NCBI GenBank assembly: GCA_914767715.1 | Contig: OU612067.1 | Location: forward strand, 3,658,001 to 3,722,000 | DNA: 64,000 nt | Direction of reading: 5' to 3' | Source of the DNA: Membranipora membranacea | Lineage: Eukaryota > Bryozoa > Gymnolaemata > Cheilostomatida > Membraniporidae | Shown here: positions 24,667 to 38,700 of the stretch, in pieces | Position numbering within the stretch: the stretch's first letter is position 1 | Layout of the letters: each line of letters opens with the position of its first letter | Translations under genes and position numbers: made by a program | Notes under the pieces: model-generated | What the model was told of the DNA's origin: nothing | Databases searched by the model: none | What the model saw: only the letters and a program-made list of their open reading frames with translations

Positions 24667-27600
24667 ATGTTTTCTTCACCCTGTACTGAGATGATAACAA
24701 CAGAGAGTTATACAGCTCAGCTAAAGAATACACCTCTACCTCCTCCTCCTCCTCCGCCCTGCTGGTCTACACAGCAGATATATAACTCTGCTTCAGAGGC
24801 CGGAGAAGTGTATACCTCTCACACATCTGAGGGTATCGGTGAGGCGGCTGAACGCTCAGCCCACCGTGTACACAATGGTAAGACATCTGCTACTTCTAAG
24901 TTAATGACATGCATCTGGTATGAACTCATCTTTATTAGTGATTGATATTATATTCAGGACTTCTTCTGATCAAATTATAACGACGATTCAACATTTACAA
25001 AAAAAAACGTGAAATGAACAATAATATTAAATTGCGTATTCTTTTCCAGATACAGGGATTTCAACCGCCTTGCATTTTAGACAGTCTTTTTTTCAAACTC
25101 GAATCTCATGGGCTTGCAACAAGATAGAATCTGACAAGACAATGATGTACTCAACTTTTCCCCATCACATCTCCCCCTGTAACACCAACCTTGAAAAGGT
25201 TTAAATCTTTTTTAAATATTGTTGGTCATATAAGTAAGTTCATCAAGAGCGGCCATAGCCCGATAAATCATTGGCTACTGATTCCCTGCAGATTCTCAAT
25301 CAATATTATTTTTATCACACATCTTTTTTATTTGAGGTCAAAAAGCACGGTTATTTTTTCCTGTTGATTTAGTTTCATGCCAGTTTGATGTACGAAAGCA
25401 CAACCTCAATTCCCAAGTGTAAACACTGTTATCTACCTCCATGTTTTTACTCCTCTACTCTTTACTCGGTCAAGTGGGCAGGGCGTGACATAACGAGCCA
25501 GCCTACAGCTGTTTGAGCGATCAATTTCTGTCTATGTCTATTTCAACTTTTTGTCTCTACATGTTTTGAAAAAGGCTCATAGTTCCAAGTTCATTTTTTA
25601 ATACCTGTGAACTGTTAACTGGCTAGACTGGAAACAACCCAAGATGCCATATAAAAAATTGACTTCTTATTAACAAGAAAAATTTTGGCCAACATTAGGA
25701 TTAGGATGTTATATCATATCACTTCATATCAGCTAATGTAATTTTTCTTAGATCGACTCGAAATGTTACTCTATGAATAAATATTGTTGCTTTTCAGAGT
25801 TTGGAGCTCTCAACCGCGGCGGCTACCCGGAAACACATCCTCTAAACCTCTCAGGGAGCTACACGGAATCATGTGTGTATAAGAGTTACAATATTAGAGA
25901 GCTAGCTACAGTGTTCTGTCAGGCTAATGTCATCCCAGTAGGTCTGTACATTTAATTTATCATCAATAATAACATAAGTCTTTGAAAAAACGCCTAGATC
26001 TAGAGGCTAGCGCTTCAAATAAAAACACTGGATTCATACACAAAACCCCACAAAATGGATGAATGACTTGAGTTGATTTTATCATCAAATGAAAAGCAAA
26101 GTGTTTCTGCTTTCACTTTTTTATACCAATATTTCAGTTGTCGCTTGACCCTGTATTCATAGTCTGTTAGTGGTTGCTGCAAAGTTATATTGGCACACTG
26201 AAATGAACAAACCAAGGCAAAATTTTGTATTTCACCAACGAATAGGCTATGGGTATTTATCAATTAATTGATTTTATTTCTATCACTAACATGATATATG
26301 TTGTGAAGAAAGGGTGTTAAAAAAATGAATAACGGTATAACTTGCATGGCTTAAAAATAGGAGTAAAAAGTCTCTGTGGCTGGAAGATATTTAACATAAA
26401 TCACTATACTAGTTTATTTAGCTTGAGTGCTGCCTGGCGTAAAAAAAAAGAATCTCTTCTGTATTTAATAATTTGGATATTGTCCTGATGGGCACTTTTC
26501 AAGAAAGTCATTTAGAAAATGTTTGTCGTCATATATTTATTGCAGGAGCAGGGTTATAGTTTTGGCATCTATTAGAATGTCAATATCCCCAAGATCTTCG
26601 ATGCCTAGGCTTAGTGCCTCTTTAAAAAAGTGTTTCTTGATTTGTTGATTTTACAGATCCAGAGTCATGGAGTTGTAAGGATGTGAAGAAATGGTTACAA
26701 TGGTTAACCAACCATTTCCATATCTGTGATGATTTGCTGATCACCACATATTCACAGTATTCTGGTAGAGAAATACTAAAAATGGGCAGACGTCTCTTCA
26801 GGGATCTTTATACTAGTCGTTACAATGTTCTTGGTGCCTTCTGGGATCATCTTACTATGCTCAATCAAGGTAATAGTAGTCATAATATTGCTTTGCTAAG
26901 CTTCAGTTTTCAGAAGAATAGTAATTTGTGGATAGGACCCAGGATGATGCAACACCATGGACAATGAATGACTTGAACTTGTGATATTCAGGCCCTAGCT
27001 CAATCCCTTTCGCTGTTAGCCATTCCTGTTTCAAATTGATCTAAGGATACCCTCAAGAAATCAAGCTAAAGTCACAGGATATCCACTGTGCATATGAAGA
27101 CCATATTCTGTATGGCCTTCGCTATATTCACGATGAGGATCATTTCATCAATGATTTGTTGAGTAAATGTCCATCTGGCAGATACCGTACAGTAAAACAT
27201 AGAAGCTCACTGGGAGAGACTGTTTTCTGCGTCATATCACTCTTATTTTAAACGAAATAATTTTTTAGACAGAGGTTTGATTTTTTATTCCAAGTGTCTT
27301 CGCTTTTACTTGCTGATTCAAAGTGCCAGCAATTACACTGTATTTCGCGACTCATTTTTTCTTTTAATAATGCTGTCAGTGATAGTAATAAAATCAATCC
27401 ATCCATCCATGTAAAGGTATGAAAACAGATGATTATCTACAGAAGTCTATGAGGCAGCATATTACATCAGAGGCAGGCAGCTCTCAGCCAGGATCAGACT
27501 TCTCCGCTGAATCTACTGGACAGGACAACAGGAAGCAATCATCTCATGCTGTGTTAGAAATGGATATCAGTGACCACCCATTCTCTTTTTCAGGTTTGTT

Positions 27601-28248
27601 GATAAAAGTTCTAAGTACATCTTTCATAGGTAGCGTTTTTGTCAGGTTGAAAATGTTTTTTCTTCTCCTGTATTTGTAGTAACTCAGGGGATATCTGAAT
27701 TCATTTTGTCTTCGCCAAGGAGTGAGGTGTGACATGTGACCTGCGGAAATCTCATCAAACTCCTTGTCCTCGCAAAGAAATCAGTAAATGATAATTTGAA
27801 AATATCAATAATAATGGCAGAGTTGTCTGACACTTTGCCATGGTAAGACAACTCACAGGAGGTTAATTGGTCTTTTATCAGTAAATGATTTACCTTTACA
27901 ACAGGTGGTAATAATATCCAGCTATGGCAGTTCTTATTGGAACTGCTAACAGACAAATCATGTACAGATCTTATATGCTGGACCGGTGTAGACTGGGAGT
28001 TTAAACTTCTCAACCCTGATGAGGTCGCTAAAAGGTGGGGTGTCCGCAAGAACAAGCCCAAAATGAACTATGAAAAACTAAGCCGTGGTTTGAGGTACTA
28101 CTATGATAAGAACATTATACATAAGACAACAGGTAGACGATATGTGTACAGGTTTGTGTGTGACCTGACCAGACTCTTAGGCTACTCGCCCCATGACTTT
28201 TTCCGTGTCTGTGGCATAACTCCTCAACCGGATCTAGATGAAGGTTGA
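24667..28248 (+). CDS. ETS1/2-class transcription factor (PNT plus ETS domain)
   Basis: Sequence-specific activator or repressor binding GGAA cores. Coding exons: 24667-24877, 25798-25941, 26657-26869, 27417-27593 and 27905-28248, all joined in phase 1, giving 362 residues (vertebrate ETS1 is about 440). An in-frame TGA at 24646 supports the ATG at 24667. Residues 1-118 are unconserved, with a seven-proline run near residue 24. Residues 119-189 form a Pointed/SAM domain ([17 protein letters not shown]...FWDHL). After a Ser/Gln-rich linker the ETS domain begins near 252 with [16 protein letters not shown] and contains [20 protein letters not shown] then [11 protein letters not shown], including both DNA-contacting arginines of RGLRYYYDK. 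The tail (YRFVCDL...LLGYSP) matches the ETS1/2 group and is the reason for that call over GABPA or other PNT-ETS factors. I see no MAPK threonine motif just ahead of the PNT, where ETS1/2/Pointed carry one. Confidence 0.93.
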
Positions 28249-29135
28249 TGACTCACCAAGGATTACCACCTCAATGGTCAGCATGATACAAGTAATTGAA
28301 TCGATTATATTTATTGGTATTGTCACTTTGTAGTCATCAGGTCAGTTTCTGTCTTATATTCTTTCCCCTGTTGTTGCATAATACTGTCATGTCATGATCT
28401 CGGCTTTGTCAGAACGTAGACTGTTATGCTGATGAACTCATGTTTAACCTCAATCACACTCACAGCACTCAAGAAATCGAGCACTGATTTCCGGATCTTA
28501 ACCATTCTGATTTGGTTCAGCGCTTTCACACACTAGTGCTGAAGACGGTCATGATATGGGGGCTACTATTTTTGTGCTCTGATAATCACTCACTGTTATC
28601 ATTTTTTATTTAATTCTTAAAAGACTTACAACTATTAGATGCGCCAAAATATCTATCAGGTTCTCAGGGTTATCTGCCATAAGGCTAAAAGTTTATTGTT
28701 CTTATTCTAATCTGATGTACAGAAATCCTGCCTGTGTCGGAGTTACAAACTATATATTTACTTACTTTCATAATATAAAATACTTATACCTTTTATATCA
28801 GATCTAGAAAAAAAAGGTAATATAACAATACTGTTACTCATTGAATTCATAATATAAAAATATATAAAATAGCACATATTTATGATTGTGTAAAGATTGG
28901 CAAGTTCATATTCAGCTGTAGAAGAGGACTGTATATTCCATTATTCGAGATTGACTAGATTTTTGGAACAATACAGTTTAACAAGTAAATAAGAGTTGTC
29001 AGCACATGACTGTTATTTGTTGAGGAACAATTTTATTTTCTTTGGTAATAGGCGGTTCGTTTCACCCCGATCCGCCCAGCACACCTGACACAACAAATAG
29101 AAACCATTGTTACTGTCCAAGGAGTATCCTTGTTT
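28249..29135. other. Convergent 3' ends: ETS gene and receptor gene
   Basis: About 0.9 kb between genes transcribed towards each other, so both 3' UTRs should be here. AT-rich, with several AATATAAAA-like words near 28770-28865 but no clear processing site I would assign. No further gene seen. Confidence 0.4.
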
Positions 29136-32100
29136 TCAGGTACCATATAACTCATTATCTACTAAGTCCACATTCCCTTCAGCTGCAGGCTCCTGTTTTG
29201 TGGTGACGGGTTCTGCATAAGCGTAATATTCTTCATCTTTCTGGGCTGAGTTCTGTTGTATTTTCGGTCTGGAAATGTGAAAACAATCATAAGCAAACAT
29301 GCCTTGTCATAATCATGGTTATTGCCGTGAATCACTCATCCCATAGATGATGATATTTGCGAAAGTTTGGAACTATTACAACTGGCTGAATCACAAAGGA
29401 TGTTAATCTTCAATTGTATAGAAACTGATGACATCAGGTCTCTTCAGCTTTTATGATTTACATTAGCTGTGAGTTGATTTGTCTCCACTTCAGCAGGGTG
29501 GCTAATGGATAGTTATTTTACACCAAACAATGTGCAAGGTATTTGCTACAACATGGCTGGCATGGGTATCTATGTGTGTGTGTATATTACGCCATGTGGT
29601 AAATCCATAAACATCAAATACTCAATATCTACTTGATATTAAGATGTTTATGGTGTATCACAATTTAGTTTAGAATAAATTATTTTTCGTAAGCCAATGA
29701 AAAGAAATCAGCCCAAGTTCCTTACTTTTGATCGCTATTTTCGTAATATACATCATACACAGGGGCGGCGAGATCGTATTCCGAGCCGACAGCATTGACA
29801 CCTCTCTGCCTCTGAGGACAGGCGATAGGGGCGGTTTGATCAGGGGGACGCTTCATAGGCACAGAATAAGTAGGACAGCTGTCATCATCGACAGGCTGCT
29901 GCAGGTTCACTTTGACATCGGACATCACAACACTGAGAGGCGGTAGAGATTTCACAAACGGTATTTTACTTCTATAATCAGTAATTTAAAATGTTATTCA
30001 ATTACTAGTTATATGACATGCGCTGTGAATGCAACACCGCAGCATAGAAATTAAAACTCTGAGTAAAGATAGATATTGAGTAACTTGAGTAAAAATAGCA
30101 GACTGCATCACAACGGAAATGTCTTAATATCCTCATTGATTTGATTAAGGTTGAATAGTCCCAGTTTGAGGGCTCTAACTAGAATTCAGTGTTTTTCCAG
30201 TATCCTGCTTTGCATGTCACAGTGTTAAATATTTATCCAAATAAACATGCGATGGTTACAGTTATTATATAATGACTTTTGGTTTGAGTTACCCTGTTAC
30301 ATATTAGTGATGCACCAATTTTGAGAAATCATGACATAAATCTGTCAGTGATTCAAGTTTAGAGCATAATAATATTGTAATTGTTGTGAACGTTATAGCG
30401 GAAGCATGAACTCATAGAGTTTAATGTCCCATGAGCAATAATCGATCAGTTCAAGTAGATATAGCTCTATGGCCAAATTGCCTTGATTCATATTCATTTG
30501 GTGATAAAACGAAATGTCATATATAATAGCACAGATGGGATGGTTTGATATCGATGTCAATTCCATCTGCTCTCACTTGCTTTACAATGTGCATGATATC
30601 AAAGTTTCATTTCATCAGCCCTAGACTGGCCACATTCCATCTTGACATGACATACCTGCGCTTAAGTATGAGGAATACTAGTAGAAGAACTACAGCTATA
30701 ACAACCACTGGGACGATAATCCCTATCACAATATAGACCATCCGCTTCTCAATTCCACCTGTAAATGATGAAGGTAAAAAATAAAAATCTGATAAAAGGC
30801 AAAGTGTCGGTCTTTTCATTTGACTGATGGTGACCATACTATAGATTATCTTGTTTATTTAGTGCCCTTTAGAGGTGACATAAGCATACAGTGAGGAAAC
30901 CTGAGAATAAATCTAGATGGAAACAAATCACGCCGGTTGACAGAGTAAGAGATGAGAGTTATTCCGCACTGAACTACAAATTCTCTCACCCTCTATACAA
31001 CAAAGCCAGATAAATGCCACAAGAGACACTCTTATTGATAATAATCACTATAATTGCAGCTTGGTCTCACCAACAAATACCATGGAAACCGACTCATAGA
31101 CATAATATAACAAACTAATATTGTAATCAGCTCAACAGATCACCAAAGTCTCATGATTGCACAGTTAAATTAAGTTTTGTCACAGTCTCCTTGTAATTTC
31201 CTTTATGAAAGCTGGCCACAGAAAAGGTTAAATTTGAACTAATGTTCTGTTATTGAGGTTATTAGGTGACTAGTCAAAACGGAAAGAAAATATTGAACGA
31301 TTATAGGTTATCTCAGGTCCATCACCTAGTCATCACAGTGAAATAACGCAATAGATGAATTTTTAATGGCTACTATATGTGTTAAAACTTAGGGATGGGT
31401 ACTACATGTAGAGTCACATACATAACCACAATTCTCTCTATCACAACTGTAAACTGATGCAAAGCCTGTCAACCAGTACATTAGTGTTAATCCTGAAATC
31501 TATCAGTTTGAATATTTTCATAATTTTAGACTAGAATATTCATATTGTAGGACCTATTTGTATTTTCAAAACAGGGAAGCAACAAATTGGGCTTTAAACA
31601 TTGATATTAAGTCAATCACAGTTCAGATCTTACCACTTGTCATGGAATCTTTTCCTCCTTGCATCCCGCCCACAGTATCAGGGTGGGCACAAGTGAGCCC
31701 GTCTTGTAGAAGAATATCCTCAGATTCAGTACAATAGCAGATGTATGATCCTAACGTGTTGTTGCAGATATCACTACACCCGCCATTATCTATCAAACAC
31801 TCGTCTACGTCTGAAAAAAAAAGAAATTCATCAATTTAAATGCAAATGCTTCCCATAATGCTATTCTCTGGAAAGCATAGCAAAGTCCAGTTGATTGAGG
31901 TGAAAACTGTAGGTGGTTAGACTTTGATAAGTGGATAACTAGGGGAATGAAACATAGACTGTAAAGAGTAAGTCAGTTGACACGGTCGTCCTGTGAACAC
32001 AAGAAAAATACCACTGCAGATTAAAAATCGTCTCATAGAGATCCCGCAGTTCAACAGGTCATTAGGATGATAGAGATGATAGAATTGATGAAGCTTATCC

Positions 32101-33621
32101 AAAAATACAAAACATTGTTTTGCCCAAATTTTTCACAGCAGGTCATCTATTCACATACAAACAATAAATCCATCTAACTTACCTGTGCATTCGGTCACAG
32201 ACCATGTAGAATCACTTTGCCTACACCATGTACTACCAGTTGTCTCCCCTGTGTTACTGAAGTGATATCCATATTTACAGATAGCGATGAATGATTCTAA
32301 TGTAGTGTTATACCTGATGTCAGCCATGGCAACCCCATCAGCGGGACAGCCCGGGCTGATCTGCTCATATCTGATCATAAATCCGCCAGCATTGTTAGAT
32401 TTATCAGTCACAAAGTTAAAGGAGACGCTCGTTTCTGTGGTATCTAGGTAGAAGATTTGGGTTGAAGCATCACAGATGGTGATTGGCAGCCTGTTTTCAT
32501 AGACAGCGCCAGATATTTGCAAGTAGTCAGAGCAACCAACTGGCAGGGAGAATTCCTCTAACTGAACACGGATGACGCCGCCGATCTGGAACCCTGTGAG
32601 CCTCAATGTGGAGTTGATGTCAGCACCATACTGACTCTGATCATAGAGATCATGGCTCACTATCTGATCAAACAGCTCTGCTGGCTCAGATATGATAACA
32701 TTCTCTCCTGGGTAAATCACTCGAGCAACTAAAACACAAATAACTCAATGTAAGGAAACACCTCATATTTTAGGGTAACATATTATCAGTATAAAAGATC
32801 CTAACAGAAAACTTCCTACCTACTATTTCACACTATATTATGCTCATAAGATTAAGATAGTACAGAGACAATGACTTCATCAAAGCTGCTGTGAACTTTA
32901 AAACTTGCAAGCTCAGAATTTAATTGAATATTTTTTTTAAATGTTGCATATAATTGAGAAATGAACTTACGCAGTGTTGATAATGTAAAGTAAGATGTTA
33001 CTATCACAGCAGAGTGAAGCTTTACTTCGGCTTCGGATTCCTCGCTATGGAAGCCTATCAGAAGGGGTTTTATACCACCCGTCCCGCAAATGTATGCTTT
33101 AGTTTGGATTGGAAGACGCTGTAACTCCACGTATATATACTCTTGATAGCAGTTTGGAAAATAAGTTTGGGCCCAGATAACATAGCTATAGGTGGACAGC
33201 TTCATCCAGGTACGTGCAGGTATCCTCGCTGTTGCTGTGCAGTTATTAAATCCAAAATAGTTTTGGGTTCCTCTGATTGGAAATGTCAATGATGGGTTCT
33301 CGCATATATCCAAAGCTAACAAAACACCCACTAAAACTGTATAAAGAGAACGGAAGGAATGTAACAAAATCGTTTGGAGATATAGATTTGTTAAAATTAT
33401 TGCGATCTGTACTTCAGCATAAATGGCAATTTGTCATGTTAGCCAACCGATTGTCCAACCAACACAAGCATGCAGCCAGGGATGCAGCGATTCATATATT
33501 TCAAGAAGCCTCTCGAAAAACTAAACAAACTTTCAAATCTTAAGTTCCACAATTGAGCTGCCAACATCGATAGACAACACTTACATGGCAGTAGGATGAA
33601 TGAGGACAGAGTAGTCTTCAT
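29136..33621 (-). CDS. Type I receptor: CUB, CUB, sushi, EGF, membrane span, tyrosine-rich tail
   Basis: Predicted cell-surface receptor of 522 residues; ligand unknown. Exons: 33621-33585, 33336-32971, 32728-32183, 31810-31634, 30758-30656, 29932-29726, 29268-29136, all in phase. Residues 1-28 form a signal peptide ([20 protein letters not shown]) whose hydrophobic core is created by the first splice. CUB1 (about 29-130) has four cysteines with the usual spacing of about 21 within each pair; CUB2 (about 140-255) has only the second pair (VGCSDYL, ITICDAS). Residues 257-315 are a sushi/CCP module with four Cys and the WCRQ...W core. Residues 316-354 form a calcium-binding EGF (DVDEC...CSDIC...GSYICYC). 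The membrane span is about 383-403 ([20 protein letters not shown]) followed by KRR. The 120-residue tail has many tyrosines: [21 protein letters not shown] (Y-E-N fits a GRB2 SH2 site), [14 protein letters not shown]. No kinase domain is present. A phosphotyrosine signalling role is an inference. Confidence 0.85.
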
Positions 33622-35780
33622 TCTTACAGAGGTAAGTTGTCACCAGGGTGACCAGACGGGTATGTCACTATTATACTCAGAGTCCTGTTTTGCTTATTGA
33701 AACAAAGTAAACCTTGAGCTCCTAAGTCCGTTGGCAGATTTGAGATAACTGAGCTAGAATTCACTCGCTGTGACAGACGGTATAAAACATTTGCATGATC
33801 AATGAAAGATGCGTCATTGAATTCAGTAGTGACATGCATTGGTATGTATCAAGGGTTATATATTTAGGAATCACGCTATTTCGTATACCGATGTAAGCTA
33901 TGATTATTCAACTTGTTAATGCGTATTTATTTAAGTACTAATAGATGTTTGTCCAGATTTAAATTCTTCTGTGGCACATAACAGTTGCACAGCAATACAT
34001 TACTCAACTTACACATGCACCATAAAAATGAAGTCAATAGATTAATATTACCACATTTACATCACAAGTTATATAATTATTGGGTACAGGGACAGGCAAT
34101 GAATAACCATTGGTTAAAATCAGGCCTAGTTGGCTTGCTCCATTTTATTTGTTATTTGACCTGCGGAAGTGAAATCATTGTGGTCAGTTTAGTTCCTTAA
34201 AAGACAATAACAAATAACACGGAAAAATTTGCCCATTCCAGATTGACTGGTCACTACAGCGTCCATATGAGTCGCACCACTACTTAGGGTGACGTGTTAT
34301 CATGTTAACAACCTTTGAGATGCGATAGAGGGGGGGGGGCACCAGTAGGAGGGGGAAGAAAAGCGGACCTGCCAAAAACCCATTGGCTGCTTTGTAAATA
34401 AAGTGCACATTATTTGTCCATGTCATAACTAACAAATATTGTTGACCAGCAGGGGACATTATACTGGTATAATGAGTGCCTGTAGTATAAATAATTATTT
34501 ATTGATTCATAAGATTTTCATAGAAAACCAAAACTTCTTTATTCATGTTTTGGGAAAATATCTTATCCTAAGGTCATGCCATGTCACCAAGGAGGTTTAG
34601 TTCATTGATGTCACTTAAAGCCAATTTTGATGTTATCAAAGAAGCTAAAAAAAACACAATGATGTTCATTTAGCTGCTGCAGAGTCAGAGAAACTGCCAT
34701 TCATAATTGCATGTAGTTGTTTTCCCACGATTATGTAAATGACAACTCCAGCAATGTCTTGTTTTTCAAATACACTTTAGCTAGACTATAAGTGATGTCT
34801 GCCCTGCTCAGATGCCACACATCTAATCCAATGCACAGCACAATTATAGCAGTATATATCTGATCATACGGAAGATTTCAAGCCATGAAGTATATCATTA
34901 TCTATTCTGTTTATTTATATATCATGGACAAAACATGACTGATTCACTAGCTTTATACACCAATAATTGTCTTCAATGAGGGAAAAACTCAACGGAATAT
35001 AACATATAAAGATGATACAGAGAAAACATAATTCATTCAGATAATACAAGAAGAACCATGTGGTTTATAGCTCATTGATATTTCAATATGAAGTCCTGAT
35101 TACAGAAACACAATGGATGGGCAAGAATCCCCATGAACCAACATAACATAGTCGGGCGGAGCAGGGAGGGGGGGTCAAGGGAGAGAATACTGTATATTTA
35201 TGATTGGTTATATAGAGGGCAGGGAGAAAAATAACAGATCAAAAATGCATGAGATTTCTGCGACACATACCAACTCCGTTACCAATTGACAGAGATGTGT
35301 TTTTTTTCTCAAACTGAACTGGGGCCACCCAGTTGATGAACCTTTGGTAAAATTACTTCATTATAGAAAAGGCAAATTATGTGCATGCAAATAAATAATA
35401 ATGACACTTTAGAAATGGAATACTTTTTCAATACCGACAAAACCTACTGAGATCCAAAAGTTGAAGAAATTCTCATAAATCGCTACAAGGTGTGCCAAAG
35501 TCTCCTTGACAGATTAAACACGTCTTAAAACATGAAGTACTAGATCCATATCTAACCATGCTTGATATCGGCATGCTCATTTTGGTATAGTATTCTCAAA
35601 AATACAACCCAATGTCGTCATTGATTAAATTCTCTGACCAAAGAGATAAAGGTGAGCTGGGGAGAGGGTTTGTGGAGTAGATATGATGTCTCGTCACCGT
35701 ATGACGACGATTACCCTGATTATGCTGATTTGGACACACCTGATCTAGCAGGTACTAACAGAGAGGAGATAACTTCTACA
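33622..35780. other. Upstream of the receptor, downstream of LNPK; nothing coding seen
   Basis: About 2.2 kb of AT-rich DNA holding the receptor promoter side and the LNPK 3' UTR. A G-run at 34331-34339 and purine-rich GGGAGGGGGGG near 35165 are the only compositional features. The open frame on the plus strand at 35652-35876 is mostly the shadow of LNPK's last exon and 3' UTR. Confidence 0.4.
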
Positions 35781-38700
35781 CTAATCCACCTGCCCATCTC
35801 TGCTCTCGTCCGTTATATTGTGAGGAGCGCCAGCAGCGAGTGGAGCGGAGCCGTTAGAGTGATGAGGTTCTCCTGATATTCCTGTATCTATATTACCAGC
35901 AATTATCTCCTCTAAAATAAGATACACAGAGTACATAACTATTATTCATCTGATATTTGCCTCAGATATTATTATTTTATTGTTAGATTTACATAGTTTC
36001 TTACATCGGCTATACTGAGCCCCACAGTAACTAATTAAAACCCAGAGTACTCTCACCGTCAGTAGTTCATAATCCATACCAGTCAAGCAATCATTTATCA
36101 CAGATAACCATACACAAGTTTAGCGGAACATTTCGCAATAGTAACTGAGTAATAGTAGAGCAAAAATAGATAAATATAGGCCATCCAAGTGAAGAACAAC
36201 CAAAAGACGAAATACCTTTTTTGAATTTTATATGCGATTTTTTAACTAATGCAGCTCAGACTCCTTTTATTTTTATTTTTCCATGTATGTGCTGTACATT
36301 CGATGCTATCAACCTATCACAGGATGGATATTAGAATTTAGGCAATAAACAAACTTCAACTTCTAGAGGCAAACTTGCAATATTTCACAAAAAAGCTAGC
36401 AAAGAAATGGGTTAACATCTTTCATGTGGTGTTTGCTTATTTTAGTTTTCTTTTTGTGCAGAACTAGCAACTAATAACAAAATTAGAAGATGAAAACATT
36501 AAAACCCCCTCCAATGTTTTATGTCAGCTATTATATGTTCTGCAGGATTTGAGATTCTGTATTTAAATTCTTCAAGAAAGTTTCTTCCAACAGAATTTAA
36601 ATTTAATTTTCTATGAATTCAGAACCAACTCATATGCACATTCAGAACCATCAAATCCAGGGGCTTGAATGGAATGTCATATGGCATGTTTTGATCAAGC
36701 AGACAGGGGGAAAAGGGAATTCATCTTTTCAACTGAACCATTTAACAAATAAGCTCACATAATATGATTACTGGCGATTTACCACAACCAATAAGAACAC
36801 ACAAACCAATCTCCAGAGCAAAGTAAACTAGCAGCACTAAGAAACATGCTTACTGTCTCAGTGGTGGATGGTTAATCAGAGCTTCTCAAAATCTGAATCA
36901 GTCAAAATAACCGGATGTTTAAATATTTCACCCAATTTGCGACATGAGATTAGATACATGAGGTGATAGATATCCTGCTGACCAAAGTTTATCATTCTGC
37001 ATTTGATAACTCGTACGGGTGGTTGTAGGTGACTGTGACTGCCAGAATATTGGCCAAGTCAAGTACATCATGACTTATAGTCATCTCTAACACACTGATT
37101 ATAACGAGAGTATAACATATACATACCGTCCTCATCCTCGCCCGGCTCGCTGTCAGTAAGGAGAGCCTCTCCGGCAGCACTCCCCTCATCAGAGGACGAC
37201 CCCACTGTCGTATCCAGGTTAAGTCTGGGAGCGTTAGGTCTCAACTTACGAGGCTCATTCATGTGAAAACAATAACAGCACCTAAAACCTGTAACAATAC
37301 AATAGACAGTTTTCTGAGCTCTTATTTATGACTCAATTCGGAGTTGTCCTCTCTCCAGTTTGGTACTTTTAACCCACACTGCATAGGAAAAACCTGCTGA
37401 AAGAGGGTTATCTTGAAAACCGCATGTGAGTTTTCAATGTTGCACATTCTGAATCAAAAACAAATTTTATCCTATTATAAGCTGTTTTCAAGATAACCCT
37501 CTTATCAGCACGTTTTTCCTATGCGGCGTGGGTTAAAAGTACCAAACTGGAGAGAGGACAATTCCGAATTCAGGCCTAAATCAGAGCTCAGAAAACTGTC
37601 TATACATAGAGCGTTCTCATGTCATCACTGATGGTGATTTCTTATGTTATGGTCCTCTTGATATTTCACTCAAATGTAGCAAGAGAAACGGGGATGTCTT
37701 ACAATTAAAAGTATCAAAAATTGCAATCTGATCACTCACTCAATGTAGAGACATGCTAGAATCTCGCTCACAAATCGCTCAGTCACTGATGGAACTAGTA
37801 CATTCTGAGTGAGCGATTTGGGAACAAATTTGTCTTATTGAAAACCAAGTGAGCGAGAACTTTGAGCGATGTGATAGTCATAACTTGCTTTAATAAAGCA
37901 TCGTTCGTTCTTATTGGAGGAATTCACAAAATCAAAGATATGTCATTGAATAAGGACCTGCGATCACAGAATGGCTCTGTCACCATGACATAATTAATTT
38001 ATCGATTAAACAACTATCAGTGGCAATGGCAACAAACCAGAAAATAGTTTCATTCAGCATTCACAATGTACAATGATGAGTGACAAGGAGAGCTCAAACA
38101 TACCTAAATACTCGAACTCCTCAGGCAGAGCCATGCCATTATGTGACTGACAGTATCTACATATAAGGGCGTATCTGTTCTGTGGCCCATCACCTACTAG
38201 AGATTCAAATATTTTGTCCACATAAGAGCGATCTCGAGGCAGCACCTGTCGAGGTAACGGGGGTCCTGGGGGAGCTCCTGTAAATATGATATTATAAATA
38301 ACACTCGATGCAAGGAACATTTACTCGATCGTAACATGAAGAATGATAGAGTAGAACAAAAGATCCCTGTGATATTACCTGAGTGAATACGATATGATGG
38401 AGTCACAGTATTTGACGCTGTTCTTGTGGTTGCTGCTGCAGTATTGTATCAGACTACCATCACAACACTATTTATCTCAAGTACGCATAGAATTCAGGCA
38501 TGGAAATGCAATACTTAGTATACACATCGATTGTAGGCCGACTTAACGCATTTCCAGAGAAAATACTGCCGACTCACCATACATGGAGCGCTGCTGCATA
38601 GTGATTTTACTGCCTGGTGTAGGAGTGACACCTGGTGGCAGCTGGTGTATTGTTCTGTTGAAGGCTGGAGCTGGTGTGGGGGCACCTGACTGGTACCTGC

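Noticed and set aside
27905-28248. GABPA as the identity of the ETS gene
   Set aside because: PNT plus ETS fits GABPA too, but the sequence after the ETS core (YRFVCDL...LLGYSP) and the ETS core itself match the ETS1/2 group better.
35652-35876. Plus-strand frame rich in Asp and Tyr (SPYDDDYPDYADLDTPDL)
   Set aside because: It overlaps, on the other strand, the LNPK last exon (35872-35781), which joins exon 11 in phase and ends exactly on a stop codon, and then the LNPK 3' UTR. No upstream plus-strand exon was found.
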